64,000 nucleotides of DNA from Alentia gelatinosa (Eukaryota > Annelida > Polychaeta > Phyllodocida > Polynoidae): contig OX465580.1 of NCBI GenBank assembly GCA_950022655.1, positions 43,274,028 through 43,338,027 on the forward strand. Reading direction: 5' to 3'. The position numbers and the translations under genes are program-made. Position 1 is the stretch's first letter; the number at the start of each line of letters is the position of its first letter. Below, in pieces: positions 1 through 13,405 of the stretch. The notes beneath the pieces were generated by a model, which worked only from the letters and a program-made list of their open reading frames with translations, did no database searches and had not been told where the DNA came from.

Positions 1-1717
1 ATGAATAACGAAAAGTGATCAGATTTCTTTTATCATTCTGAACGGTCTAGTCTGCTCTAATTGGTAAATGAATCAAGAGAGCGCCGCCTACTGAAAACAG
101 GGAGAACCCTTGCTGTATTATTATTTAATAGAGCATAGTTTCTTGCGTGATTGCATAGTCCCTGTTTAAAGTATGGGCTAAATCAAGAAATGGCTAAATA
201 CATGTTTTCAAGCATGTCATTCTGCATACCGAAATAGATAATACTCATTCGTCCATCGATTTTATTATCAACTATTTATTCAAATAGCAAAATAGTCCTG
301 AACTACGTCCGTTTTTTTTAGTTTTCCTGATGCTCGCTTCCATCAACAAGTGAAATATTCACTGGAATCAGTTATTTTTCGTTTGGTTTTTGTTAATCCA
401 TTTTTTCCATTACAATACACAAATCTAATAATGCTTCACTGCTAGAGAGGCATGCTAAGCTTTTGGTCTCCTCATTTATATCAAGTTATTGAATTCGGTT
501 GCAGATTGTTCGGTGTTGTTCTAGCATCATCAATTCCAGGCTAAACGCATTGATGTCAACTTTTCATATAAATGGTTTTTTTTTCAAATTTCGTTTTTGG
601 AAATTCGTTTTTGACGAAAGCCATACACACATCTCTTCTGTTTTCAGATGAATTTGATGGTTCAGGCTGGATCTGATCTAGGAAGCAGGGTAAGCTTTGA
701 ATATAAGTAATATATGTGTCTACAATAGTTGAGAATCGGATTGGTGCCATTTACTGTCGGATTATTCACCAAATATGTACCAAAGTTGATAGTACATGTA
801 TACTTCATGCGACATGCTGTCGCTATTACATGAATAGTGAAATACATGATAAACATGTTGTATTCAATATAGGAATATACGATTATTGAAAGGGTTGCTG
901 AAACGAAGCCAATCTTCTTCACCACCATCCCTTCCCGGAAATGATCTGTGCATAGTCCAATGTTGAAATACATACCAGTCAACAAAAAATATCGCCGAAT
1001 AACTTCCTACTGTTTATCTTTTTGCGGTTCTGTGGCCTTGCTATGCCCTTGGGTAAATCGATTACTTATGTGCCTCGCCACAGTAAAACATTGACCTCTA
1101 GCTCCACAACCCGCATGTTTTTATGGGCGAGGTCTGGCAGGGTCTCGAGCGGCACGAGACCATTTCCAGCCGTCATGTTTGCACACTCAGGGGACTGGAG
1201 AGCGTATACATAGGCAATATTGAAGACTAATCGAGAGTGATTTATATATACGCACTCTCGGAAGATATTTTCATTTAGTGTCGATGATGAAAATAAACAC
1301 CCGACACTTTAAGGGTGATAATCAATGACGGAATATTCTCAGCTTATATAATTATTTTCGATATTCTATAGGGTTTGAATAAGCTAACTGTTTCATGAGG
1401 AGTAATGTATATGCTTATAATAGTTCGATTCCCCCCGCATGACCTAATGGACCAAAATGTTTTCTCATAGGGAATGGGGAGTCTCCAATATTTACAGATT
1501 AGCCAGGCCTAAACACTTACGCTGCATTCTCTTGAGCACAGGCATAAGCATTACACAAATATGTACAATAGCTTAGTTCCTCACATATAAGACAGTATAA
1601 GGTCACTTTAGATGACCTATAGCAGGCATCAACAGATATTGCCATTCAGATTAAGGCGTACACTCTATAGTACAGACACAAGCCGGAATTAATTCACCTA
1701 CATCTCTGCGGATACTT
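1..1717. other. Non-coding stretch, no supported gene
   Basis: AT-rich DNA with only short open frames. A CpG-richer patch near 1090-1215 has a short minus-strand open frame, but its phase does not fit the exon at 1720-1834. It could hold a small exon or nothing. Confidence 0.5.
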
Positions 1718-1719
1718 AC

Positions 1720-1834
1720 TGGCTTTGGCACTTGACGGGATCTCGGGGAGTTTACGCGGCCGCCGACCTTTGCGTGGGGTCCGCCGGCCTGCGGCTCGCA
1801 CCGAACGCTGACTCTGACACCCATCACTTCCGTC
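1720..1834 (-). CDS. Internal coding exon of an unrecognised basic protein (partial gene)
   Basis: Reading the minus strand, a clean acceptor (TTGTGTATTTTGCAG) precedes 115 nt of CpG-rich sequence that ends at a consensus donor (A|GTAAGTATCC). The frame starting at the first base is open and gives 38 residues plus one base. They are very rich in Arg, Ser and Pro and end with RRPRKLPEIPSSAKA. RKLPEIP matches a class I SH3 ligand (RxxPxxP). A second frame is also open, so frame choice rests on phase: the exon at 9577-10342 ends in phase 0 and this frame starts in phase 0. SH3-binding RxLPxxP motifs occur in RIM proteins and Cav2 channel tails, but no family can be named from this piece. The next exon would lie below position 1718 or outside the window. 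Confidence 0.5.
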
Positions 1835-4800
1835 CTGCAAAATACACAACGGAGTCTTAAAACACGTGAAGATTATGATGTTATAAAGGTCTTTGTAGAC
1901 ACAGTGTTCAATTATTGTGCATAATAATCGATATTCTGGTGGATTCTGTCATTAAACCATGAGCGTTTTCCACATGAATCGTTCATCAAAAATCAAGATT
2001 TGCATGAGAACATGCTTTACAGACGTCTGTTTACAGGTAAAAGATATATGCGTGGATATTTTCTTATGTTATGTTTTATTTTAGCAACAATAGAAGAATG
2101 CTTGCTTTATTAAAGGGAATCTCTATCATACTAGCTATGAATCAGGCATCAGCAACTGAGATATCAAAATTCCATTTCCATTCCATTTTGGTTTTTTTTA
2201 ATGGATTTGAATTTCTTGATACCTTTAGCATCAACATGTCCAGTGAATAGATGAGAACAACAAAAGACTAGCAATTCTGGATGCCATGAGGCATTGCCAC
2301 ACCTTCGCAGCCAGTCCTAGGAATCGTATTTCAAGGCCTGCTTGGTGACCATTGAATGATGCTCGTATCTGCGTGGTTCGTAGGCGCAGTGTAGATTGCT
2401 GTGGTGGCAGGTGGCCAGAACGACTACGACAACCGTAGTAATTATTCATGTAACCGCCGTCGCCGCCACCGAAAACCCCTGCCACAAAATCCCGCTCCTA
2501 TAGCCTACTTACAATAACAAACTCATTCGCCTTGCGCCAGCCAGACTTTATGATACCCCAGAGAAATGAGCTACAGCTCAAGAGGTTGCTCCTGGGTTCC
2601 CATTCGCTGATTATTTTTGGTGGTCGTCTGACTTAGGTCTACGCATAAATGTGGAATGTATTATCACCCGCACAAATCAGTAACACTTCTATGAGAGTGG
2701 GAGTGTGAGCATCGGATGACCCAGTCCATCCTGCTCCGATACATCCGATCATCTCTTTATTTCTATGAACAACTCACTTCTCGTGCGAATGGCAATATTC
2801 TCCATCAATGGTGGTATTTACACCATCTTGATCTTGATGGCGTCACTATGTCGATAGTTTCTTTCATGGGATCGGTAAAAATACATGGGGATGGGATATC
2901 AGGTAAATTGCACTCACTGATGATCTGCTCGTGCTTGCTTTGTGCGTCTATAAATAGATGTGACTAAGCACGCGATCATGCTGCGAGTACTCCCCTTTAT
3001 GCAATATAAACACGGTCGAGAATAAGTCCGCTGAAGCCAATGTGGCATTTCGAGGCTTATTTGATGGGGAACTATGAATGAGAAACACGGCAGGACAGAA
3101 TTAGAATAAAAATATATTGCTGATATTCGTCACATAACTCTGCATGTACCGAGGATAGAACACACACTGGGAACCTATGTATACAAGAACCTTTACACAA
3201 AAGATGATCTACGAACTTAACACCTATCCGATTTGATACTGATCTGAGGTAAAGGTAAGACCCAACAAAGCGATATACCATGGGAATAATGCCCAGTACA
3301 ATGACATCTGATCTTATTAAGGCTACAGGAAATAATTAAAAGTATGTCCTCGTCTTCTAGTCCCCTTTCCTCTCGTATCATACGCACAGATCCCGTTGTG
3401 GACCACATACTCCAGTAGTGTAGCACAAACACGAAATTACGCAAATGTACTAAATTCTTTCTGAACCATTCCATGTGGAAAAATATATAGGACTCAATCC
3501 ACAGACCCATTTAAATGTATTGCCGGGAAGGGGGGGGGGGGGTCTGGAACTGCTCTGAGGAGCTCACGTTGAGTTATTGCATTGACAAAGCAAGGTATGG
3601 TAACGGAGAAGCTGTTACAAACAAGGTGTACATCAGTCGCCTTCTCTGAGAAATAAATTTCAGGAAGCATCCTTCGAAGTTTATCCGTTTACCTTCCACG
3701 CACAGGACCTGCATCAGGACACATGTATAAACGGTTATACACGGACGAATCTGTCTGTGAGAATCTATGCTCATTTCTCCTATATCGGGTTTATAGTCGC
3801 CCTTATTATTCAAGTAAAACTGACCCACCGTGGCTCATAATCTGACAGATTAGTCCAACTACCTGCCACATAATAGTCGTGAGGGTATTAGTTATCATTG
3901 GTCAATATTAGCGACCGTATGAAAATCTTGGTTTTGGTATCTTAACTCAATTACTCATGGTGGATATAAAATGACTATATATATATATGCGCTGTTGTTC
4001 AAATGGGTTGCCCGACAAGTAGTCACGTCCGCATGTAATGCTAGTCATAATACTACGCCGTTGCAGCCTTCTAATCCTGTCTAACACAAATGCAAAATTT
4101 GGTTTAAATTCGTTTAATGATCCTAAACATTTGCCTATAGGCATAGAATGAAAATAAGACACGCTAGAAAATGCGAGGGCTTGAATTGAACCTTGACTTA
4201 TACACCGTGTTACAGAGAAAACTCTTCTGTAGTGTTGCTAAATTACATGAGTATACATACATGTCCAGGGATAAGTGACTGATATTTCATTCATTTAGAC
4301 GAAGAGACCCGTTTCAAAACGATTATGAAAACAGACATTAAGGGTACTTTTAAAGATAATGAAACACTCGCACCACATTAAGGCGCTTCCCAATGAATTA
4401 ATGAAAAAACCCAGTTGTTCGGCTGAAAATCTAGGTAGCTACAGGTGAGTTCCTCTATTGCATTAATGGAGTCCAACATGCGGTGTTGGCACTGCATCAA
4501 TTGTGGGCCATCTCCCCTGCATAGAGCCCAACCCATCCAGAGAAATGCATGCCAATCTATAGACCAAGAAGATAGATCAATTCAAACCACAAAAGGATGT
4601 TGAATTCTTATGAAGCTGGGGAATAACCACCTAACCCTCGAGTAATTGATCTTTCGTTGAGTTTCCACAATATACAGGTATCAAAATATATGTATTTGAG
4701 CGAAATGGATACTAAAATTCTAAACCCTAGAACTCAAGAACTTTAGGTATAACTTTTAGTCCTCAAAATCATCAGTATATAATTGGAGAGTTGAATATAA

Positions 4801-7800
4801 ACATTTCTAAGCAGATATCAAATATTCATTATCAATATAAGTAGTAGCGTACATCAATCCACAAAAAGGCCTTTGGTATCTCCATACACTTCTGAGCATT
4901 CGCAGGAACAACAATGCAGGCACTAGTCCCGTCCACATGTGTCCATATGAGACCAGCATGGTACCACTGGCGGCGATGGATCATGGGGATAAACCTATCA
5001 TAGTGGCTGCAAAAAAGGGCCCCGAAAAAGGAGACTGAGGTAAGGTCCTTTCTTTTCCTAATCCATGCTACATGTGCCCATTGAATCAGTATAAATGGGA
5101 TAGTTATATATCATACAATTCCTCCCGTCATCCTTTATATATTCCTCCTTTAGAAAGGGCCCCTCATATAAATGGTTGGCCCAGACAGCGCGGCCGGTGT
5201 ACGCACTATCAGTACTCCTTTGGGAACGCCCCTTCAACCCTGAGTCCATATCTTATGACGGCACTACGTCAGAAACCTCCGAGTTAGATTAGACACAAGA
5301 ACTGAACTCAAACCATAAAAGTATTTTTATCAGAGGAAATACGTCCAGTTGTTATATGCCGTATCTGTGGTATGACAGAAATGCCCGCCATTTATTTGCT
5401 GGGATATTTTGAAATCGGTTTAGACTGCGGGTAAGAGTAAGGCAGGGCCAGAGTTAAGCCGTCTTTCTGTTACTAGATCCAGGATGGTTCCCGCCTTAAA
5501 CCAATAGGCAAAGAGATGCCGCTAACGGTATGAGACGGTCCTCCAATCAAGTCAGCTGCAGAACACAAATATTTGGGACAAACACACCAAGATAAAACTC
5601 GTTGCTGAAATCTGCTGCCAACTATCCAACAACAGTCGCCTTAACATATTTCTTTCGGTTATGTATCTCATGTGATTTGATTCGTTTCCTGCAAGTTAAC
5701 AGAAAAAAAGGTGTACATCGTCACATTTCATCAGTAGAATGGCCTTGACATTTTCTCGTTAGGCTTTTGATATTTCTCCTTAAAACTGAACAAAGGTGTA
5801 TTGCACATTGAAGACTCCATCACCATGGCAAACTGAATCTACTGGGAATATATCTGATAGCTACCTATCCATCATCATTGTTTTCATTATTCGTTAAAAT
5901 GGCCTTCTGATGGATGAAGATGTTTCGGATCCCGCAAATAGGAACCATCGTCCTTTCGATAAATCACATCTTGTATTGAAAAGCAATACCCATAAAAAAA
6001 AAACCCTCAGTGGTTCACGTATTTTTTTTTATGAAGTATGAGCAAGGCCGTCAGAAGTAGCAACTGGATATCTGATGGAATATCTCAGAAACAAGTATGT
6101 CCTTGATGTGTTGTCTATGTCGGGTATCTATAACGATAGACGATATCAAACAAGGACTGCACTCCTTGCGCCGGTACTCCAACACAGAATCAATATGGTT
6201 GGTGAGGGTGAAATAAAGCACAGCTTGCAGAGCACCACGTGTCATCTCCCAGCACTAGACAGGCAACACGCTCTCACCAATCAGCATCTCTCCTCAAACA
6301 GAGCCAATTCGTTGCATGTATTGGCCAGGGGAAATGGCGAAAGAAAACCAAGAACGACGAGATAATTTTGTATTTCTTTCTGGAAGACGAGTAATATAAA
6401 TAATTGTGTAGAGAAAGTTTTTTAAGTCCATAAAATGAAACGAGAACCGTCTATTGTTCAACAGAAGATACCTCAGAACTAGTTATTCTACTTACTATCC
6501 TGATAGTGTCTGCACACATCGTAGCATCTACTTGGTTCTCTGTGCTTGAAATACAGAAACGCATGAACCATATTCTTTGGGTCATTGAATCTAAGTAGGG
6601 AATGAATCTCAAGTGAACGAGCACTGTTGAGTTCACGTGGATGCGATGATAGCGAGAGACAGTCTCATCAGCACAATCTCATCAGCAGTAAACCAATGGA
6701 CGAGGGATGAAAAGAACAAATTAAAATCCCATATTCTATATGAGATCGATCGATGGTATTCAGAGCTTTTGGAATGGATATCTAATGCCATGGAGAATAC
6801 CCTCGATTACATGAGGTAAGTGATTGCTGAAGGAGCAGTTTAGGAATAAGAGACCTCGAGGCGAACATGCTTTAGCTGTCGCTTTATCTGTTCGCTGTAT
6901 TTCATTAGACCTAGTAAAGCACAATACACAGAAAATCCCATGAATCTACCATTCGAATGAACGTCCTTCTTATGGTCGTTGGAGATAAATCTGAATACCG
7001 TGTTCATAATAAAGCAATGTGAATCAGTATCTGAAAGAGTTAAGCTATTCAAGGTAAACACGCAATATACGGATATGTTTGGGTACATAGGGCTCATCTC
7101 ATTTAATCGATTCTGGTAACTGCTCGTGATATGTTAAGGTTCATTTACGCAGTATTTATCATTTATGCATGATAACAGATATAACAGAATCCACGATTTG
7201 GTACATGGTAATACAAATTTGGTATGGGCTTTGCATATCCAGCATTTTAGACCTGAAGGGTCTAATGATGAGAAGCCTGAAACTGACGAATCTATGTTTT
7301 TACCACCTTAGTTACCATCATCAGACATGCCGTATCGCCATTTGAATATATCTCTTTTCAACCAGATCGCATTTTCGTATCTAATAGAAAGTTCCACTGA
7401 ACTGATTTAATCATCACCGGCTCTGATAGATAGACTGTATATTGGTTTTGTCGATTTCCCTTTCATTCATGGTTTTTCATCAATACGATTTTCAATATTC
7501 CCGCACCATCTGTTACATCGGGGCACACATCGACGTATCAACATAGCACATGTTTTCGTTCAGTCTGAATAACAAGGTAAGGTGGTTGGGGGGAATCGGA
7601 AATTACAAGCTGAACCCCTGCGGTAATGAGGGCGGCGTCTGGAAATGACGACACAATAGGAAAGCCAGCAGAACGGGTCACTTCCGGTGCGGCTTCAATT
7701 CAGCTAGTGAAGGCAAGCTCTCTGCGTGAGAGCTGTCAGTAGTATCTTCTTCAACAATATGTGACAAACTTGATATATCGTATTAGATATGTGCTAGGGT

Positions 7801-8003
7801 TATTCTAGAGGTATCAGTTGTGGAGTCTCTAATATGTTTTTGAATTATAATGTAAAATCAGGTTTAAAAACACATGAATCCAAAGATTGCCTTTGAATAA
7901 ATGTATACAAATGCGCATTGCAGATATTTCTCGCAGCAATCCTTTGGAGTAATGAAAGTTCCTCGGGTAACCGTTTGACTATTATATGGGTAAGTCAATT
8001 TAC
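1835..8003. other. Intron or intergenic DNA, no supported gene
   Basis: This lies between the two minus-strand exons and is probably intron if they belong to one gene. It holds a 13-nt G run (3530-3542) and scattered short open frames without convincing splice sites or family similarity. Confidence 0.5.
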
Positions 8004-8350
8004 TATATACCCATGCCGTATATACTGTAAATACGCACCGTTTCGGCATATGACGTAAAAATACTGTACGGACCGCCGGTCCGTACACTAAAATACGGAC
8101 CACCTTGCCATACACGTTTATTAAAAAATTGGTTGTTAAGCCAAATGAAATTGATTTTTTTTTAAATTTCGGGTATATAGTAATTATATATAACGTCCAA
8201 CCATGCTTGTCCAATTCACGGAACTCGATGATAATTTACCGTTTGTACGGAACTCGGCATAAATGCCTCGGTCCGTACAAACCGTAAATTACCATCTCGT
8301 TCCGTGAATTGTACAGCATGGTCAGGACGTTCTATATAATTACTATATAC
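8004..8350. repeat. Hairpin element, copy 1 (palindromic repeat)
   Basis: The left part begins ATATACCCATG and contains a small perfect palindrome, GTACGGACC-GCC-GGTCCGTAC. The right part (8172-8350) is a roughly 179-nt imperfect palindrome whose outer arms are GTATATAGTAATTATATA and its complement. The tip is GGAACTCGGCATAAATGCCTCGGTCC split by a short loop. The start and outer arms match the element at 11519-12048, while the inner stem sequence is different. It is probably a non-autonomous mobile or fold-back element. No open frame is present. Confidence 0.7.
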
Positions 8351-9576
8351 ACCTGTAGCCCTGAGCTGTGGTTAAACGTTACATGATGAATATGTAGAAC
8401 GGGAGGAATCGTAACTTGCATGGCGTTATATTGCCTAACCCTCAAAAGCCAAATTAGGCTGAGTTAGTTTATTACCATGGTGTCTCCCATTGGACATTCT
8501 CTGCAGCAATGAATAATAGATGACGAGCCACTTACAAGCGGGTTATGAAGCTGCATCGTATTTCTGTATAAGGGTGATGATGACTTTGTTCACCCTTTCA
8601 GTGGCACAGAATTGCTAAAGGACATTTTCTACTAATGTACATCACCATGGTTAACCCCCCTCCATAGATTATCGTTATACCCCATTAGGCTCTTGCAGGC
8701 ATTACATAAATACCAATTGTCCATTAGTGGGGACGCATGCTTGTAATTAGCCATCTACAATGTACATTATTATGTAATGCACATCCTGCATAGAGTACTA
8801 AAGGTAGTCATGGCGAAAAGATTATTCAGGGCCAGGCGAAGTGCAGTGGCTATATATTCACTATACCACTCTGTCCGTCACTAATGTTCTTACTTCAAAA
8901 GCGGGCTGTAAGATATAGGATAGATTATGTTTCTGGTTCACAAGAAATGTTATTGTTACTTTGATCAGTATCAGATGCCAGATAACTTCGTGACTGACCT
9001 CATTAAACAGTCTTACATTTGTCCTTTTCATCCATTTACTTCATGACTGTAGGGTCAGATTTTCGAAAGCCCATAAAGCTGAAGTCATAAGTGTTATCAA
9101 TCTTTTGATGCAAATTCTGTAGCCATGGTGTTCGTGACGGATCATAGAAGTCCCCATTTGTTTGAAATATCCGGTCTATTTCATTCACTTTTATATAAAC
9201 AGGCTACGTGGGTGTCTGACCTGACAAGTTTCTCATATATATATGATATATCTGAAAAATTCAGTTTTCCCGTACAAGAACTAATTTTCTCTGCCATTCT
9301 TTTAAAACTCTTCTTTTCCCCTGTAAAATTCAAAAATTCACTGACAATTCATTTTCCCCTGACGTATGGTAACATTGCCCAAGAATTTCTATGTGAATCT
9401 AGCTTCGATAATTCACTTAATTATTTCAATAGCTTACAGGTATTCAGTGATATGTTTGATCATTGGTCCTGCAATATGAAGGAAAGGGTATCATAGAGGA
9501 GACATACTTTCAGACATCCTACATATCTAATTAGCGAAAATCTAAATGAAGAGGAAAAGTAAGACAGGGATCTCAC
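8351..9576. other. Non-coding, probably intron
   Basis: Only a plus-strand open frame at 9125-9496 is present. It has ordinary AT-rich composition and no recognisable motif. If 9577-10342 and 1720-1834 are exons of one gene, this is intron. Confidence 0.4.
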
Positions 9577-10342
9577 CTCTGACTGCCTCCTGCAGTTCTC
9601 GTCGCTGTAGCTACTGTCGGAGGCACGGCTGTCCTGGCGGGAGAAAGACCGTGATGGTGCATGGTCGTCTTCCGGGGAAGACTTGTTGGAGAGACGCTGC
9701 TGTGTCGCGATCGCCAACTCCTCATCCAGTGACCTTTGGGGAGTGCTCCTTCTCTGGTAGAAGTCACCCTCCTCCTGGGTCCGGGGGCAGTCAGGGCCAA
9801 CGTCCAGTTCCGGTGATGGACCCCCATTTATGCTTTGAGTCTGCGCTGCACTGACAAAACGCCGGGTCACTTCCGGTGAGTTCGAGCCAGACGACCTCGA
9901 CCTAGAGGAGGTACGATGGCGCCTCCTGGTGGCACTCAGGTCGTCACTGTCAATCAAATTATGCACTTCCTCTCGACGCCGGGTCTTGCAGGCGACATTT
10001 GACGCGCCGCTTTGGCGGTCAAAATGTTCCGTTCCGCACGCTGTGTTTCCGTGCGCCGGCGTCCGCGACGAAATGTAGTCCGAGATACATTCGTCGACGT
10101 GGCCATTGTTGCCGCGACATGATGCCGCCCACGACGTCGACTGCCCATGCGCCTCGGTGTTGCGCACATTGTTGGCATTCACGTGACTAATATGGAAATC
10201 ATTGTCTATTTGGCCGGGTCCTGAAACCGTGTTGTTTGGTCCTGTATGCGTCCAGGAAGCCGTGAATGGTTTGTACTCCGGGGATAGGGCAATGTCATTG
10301 TCGATGTCGTTCAAACTGTCCAGGCTCACATCATGCGTTAAT
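9577..10342 (-). CDS. Large internal coding exon, Ser/Arg-rich disordered protein (partial gene)
   Basis: On the minus strand the sequence TTTTGGTGCATTGCAG is a strong acceptor. It is followed by 766 nt (one base plus 255 codons) open in one frame and then a donor, CAGAG|GTGAGA. Composition is clearly richer in C, G and CpG than the surroundings, as expected for coding sequence. The product starts LTHDVSLDSLNDIDND and becomes strongly polar, with RRRHRTSSRSRSSGSNSP near the middle and SRSFSRQDSRASDSSYSDEN near the end. It has no membrane segment and no domain I recognise. It looks like a phosphorylatable intrinsically disordered tail or linker. The entry phase is 2 and the exit phase is 0, so it joins in frame to the exon at 1720-1834. 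Upstream exons would lie at higher coordinates and were not identified. Confidence 0.65.
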
Positions 10343-11518
10343 CTGCAATGCACCAAAACTGATATTTTAATTGGGATAAAAGAAAATGTCCACATTGACC
10401 TGCATTTTTACTTAGTATTGTACCAGTGTACAAAGAGGCGAGATACATTTGGTTCCTCGCTCCTAAACAAAAGCATTAAAAAAACGACACAAGGTCAAAG
10501 CCAAACCACAAACCACGGTCATCTCGTCCAAGTCTGGGGCCAGACCAAAAATCTAGATTAAGGAAATAATACCTTATTCTAATTTTATAGGGACTCAACA
10601 CTTGCCTTGTGAAATATTAGAGGTCAGAATGAGGTTCATTAAATCAATTAGAACTGAACAGAGGTAAAGAGACATCCACGCGTAGTAACCTAGACTTGTT
10701 GATCGTCAACAATATCAAAAATGGGTTAATGAATACAATTAAGAAAGGAAAAGAGTGTTGTTTTGTTAGTTATACCTGTGCATCGTTGACGTTATCAATT
10801 CCTTATCCCGGGAATTTTCCAATGCCTACCTTGCAATTGCTTCAATTGCTTGTTCAGACCACGAAGAGTATGATTAACTACTTGAAATAACATACGAACT
10901 GTGGGCTAATGACTAAACCCGTTATCTATTGTAAATAATTTACTTATCAAGGTGCCGATGGTAATATCACACAACGGTACATCTTTACCTTACAAAATCT
11001 ATTAAGTGGTAAATTTGTATTTTGTGTAAATAATCCGTGTAATTTCCGATGGATTCAATTTTGAATTACAGATTCCGTGTATCTGTAGATGCCTGATGCC
11101 CCTTCCCTGGTGCCTCACGTATGGTCGTAGATGTCAGCATTATTTAAGGAAGATGCCATTTTTAAGGCAGTGTCTCGGTGCGACACCTGATGGTGACACC
11201 ACGAGCGAAGACACGGCGTCCATGTGGTTCGTTAACCTTCCTCCATTAGCTTAGTAAAGTAGAAGGCGGTGTGACGCGGAGGTCGATCCATCATCGTTAA
11301 GCCTCAATTCTCATATCTATTCCTTTCTGTTTTATAGGCAGAAAATTGCCGTCTGTGAGCACGCGATGACCTTCTCATGTTACCTTCTTTCATCTACTTT
11401 TAGTGACTGGTCTATTTCTAGGATGGCTAGTAGAAGCATCTAGTCGACAAGAAGAGGTCAGAGTAGACTGAGATGTGCATAAATCCAAAGACTAGAAGTC
11501 TATACAATAGATGCTTTA
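10343..11518. other. Non-coding, probably intron of the minus-strand gene
   Basis: No open frame with family similarity or paired splice sites was seen. It is flanked by the Ser/Arg-rich exon and the second hairpin element. Confidence 0.4.
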
Positions 11519-12048
11519 TTATATACCCATGACGTATGTATCGTAAATACGCACCGTTTCGCCGTATAACGTATAAATATTATACTGCACCGGGTTCTGT
11601 ATAGCAGTGTACTGAACACGTTGAACGTACGTTGCTATGTATACTGAACACGTTGCCGCATGTTGCTTTGTATACTGAACACGTTGACGCACGTTGCTAT
11701 GTGAATTGAACATGTTGATGCACGCTGCTATGTGGATTGAACACGGTGTTCATAATTGAACAGTACACTCTTATACCCGTATAAGAGTGTACTGACGACG
11801 TTGCGCTATCGGTGGATTTACGAATTCGATGTAATTCTTGTATTTACAGTAAGTTCTGGTTAAATTTCAACATTTACGGGTATATAATAAATATAGAACG
11901 CCCTACCATGCTCGTACATGCTACAAAACTCGATGAACATTAACGGTGAATACAGAACTCGGCGTAAACGCCTCGTTCCGTATTCCCCATTAATGTTCAT
12001 CTCATTTTGTAGCATGTACAGCATGGTCAGGACGTTCTCTATAAATAC
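11519..12048. repeat. Hairpin element, copy 2, with internal tandem repeats
   Basis: It shares the ATATACCCATG start, the AAATACGCACCGTTTCG segment and the outer arms of the right-hand hairpin with the element at 8004-8350. The middle carries about 4.5 copies of a ~31-bp tandem repeat (ACTGAACACGTTG..., 11611-11750) and a perfect 16-bp-arm palindrome (11761-11794). The terminal hairpin is at 11880-12048 with tip AGAACTCGGCGTAAACGCCTCGTTCC around its loop. The inner stem differs from copy 1 but pairs with itself. Confidence 0.7.
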
Positions 12049-13098
12049 TGGACATTGAAATAGTTATATTACATATTCTTGCCGGGACATGCTTTAACCT
12101 CTATTAGGCTGGTCCATTTATACAGAATATCCTTTGTGTAGTTTCTAGTCGGCGAGATAGCACAGGTAAATTCAACCAATTAATGTCGAAATGGTGATGT
12201 CACGGTACAAAAAGGTTCGTTCCTTATATTCTGTGAGACAAGGTAAACATTAAACGCAATTTGAAAGCAGATGAACTGTGTGTACATAGATCGAAAATCA
12301 TTGACGTCATAGCTTTGACCATTGGGGGCGGCGAGGGGAGCTATCATGCATGTACACTTACTGGCCATACAACTCTCAAGGTCAATATTTCCTTATTTCG
12401 ACCCTGTTTATACAAAGAAATTATTAATATGGTTCGATACCACATCAATCAAACAGTCGGACTCAATGGAATGGTTTTATAAAGATTCATTATATATCAC
12501 GGGAAATCATATGCATCCACCACAATTCATTTAAACCCTTTCTGTGCTCCAATCAGCTATATTAGAATATGTATCTGTTTTACATCATATTAAAAAAGAG
12601 AGAATTATATAGAAGTGTTCATATATCTATCGAACGGACCATCTCTGCGACAATTAAGCAGGAACCATCTGGTTAAAATACTGCACTGGGTTATTTCAAC
12701 GAGCGAGGCCGATAATGTGGCTCAGGTTCGGACAGAATCAATCCTAATCCTTTGTGTGAAAAGGCATGTAATATAAATCCATGTCAATTCAGCCTTTATT
12801 CGCACCATGATTGTGACTATCTGACATCTGGATGTCCTCTTCCAGTGGGTGATGCAAAACAGAGACAACAAACCACATGGACAGAATCTCTGCAAACTAA
12901 AAAAAATAGCTGCAATACGGATAGTCAATATCTATATAAATGTATAGATATCATCATTTTGAATCAATTAAGTTCTAATACAATATTGCCAGAATAGAGC
13001 ATTTTCGCCTAGGTTTACTGAACACCTAAAGGAGTACACATATAGCTTGGTGAAGACGACACCTCCTCCCCCCCCCAAAAAAAACACCATCCTGATAC
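12049..13098. other. No supported feature
   Basis: AT-rich DNA with a few short overlapping open frames on both strands and no recognisable product. Confidence 0.4.
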
Positions 13099-13173
13099 CA
13101 AAAAAAACAACAACAAAAAAACAACATCAACATCAACATCAACATCAACATCATCATCATCATCATCATCATC

Positions 13174-13244
<71 letters not shown>

Positions 13245-13245
13245 A
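13099..13245. repeat. Compound microsatellite (CATCAA)n-(CAT)n-(CAA)n
   Basis: Runs of CATCAA turn into CAT and then about 24 CAA units. The long His/Gln and poly-Val/Leu open frames across this stretch are artefacts of the triplet repeat. A C/A-rich patch (CCTCCCCCCCCC, A-runs) precedes it. Confidence 0.95.
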
Positions 13246-13405
13246 ACCACACTTTCCGGCGTACGACAGAGCCTTGCAGATCCAGAAAAAAGACATAGGG
13301 GCCACCTATAAAGTACGTACGCAAAGATTCTTAAGATTTTGAATTCCTTTCAGCGTCTCGATTTTGTACGAAATAGAACAAAGAAGGGCCATACGTAAAT
13401 AAACA

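Noticed and set aside
1093..1213. Minus-strand frame reading MTAGNGLVPLETLPDLAHKN and on
   Set aside because: Its phase does not follow the exon at 1720-1834 and there is no recognisable family. Kept only as a note.
2231..2485. 84-codon minus-strand open frame with a GGGDGGY start and CpG-rich sequence
   Set aside because: It has an acceptor-like TTTTGTGGCAG. The only open frame needs an entry phase that does not match the upstream exon, and no good donor follows. No domain is recognisable.
6637..6819. Plus-strand 60-codon frame followed by a GTAAGT donor-like site
   Set aside because: There is no acceptor or upstream continuity, and the composition is like the surrounding non-coding DNA.
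7590..7740. CpG-richer patch suggesting a small exon
   Set aside because: Each frame is closed quickly on one strand or the other, and no splice pair with consistent phase was found.
9125..9496. 123-codon plus-strand open frame
   Set aside because: It is Phe/Ser-rich in AT-rich DNA with no motif, and probably lies in the intron of the minus-strand gene.
13015..13305. Poly-Val, poly-Leu and poly-His/Gln open frames
   Set aside because: They are products of the CAT/CAA microsatellite read in different frames.
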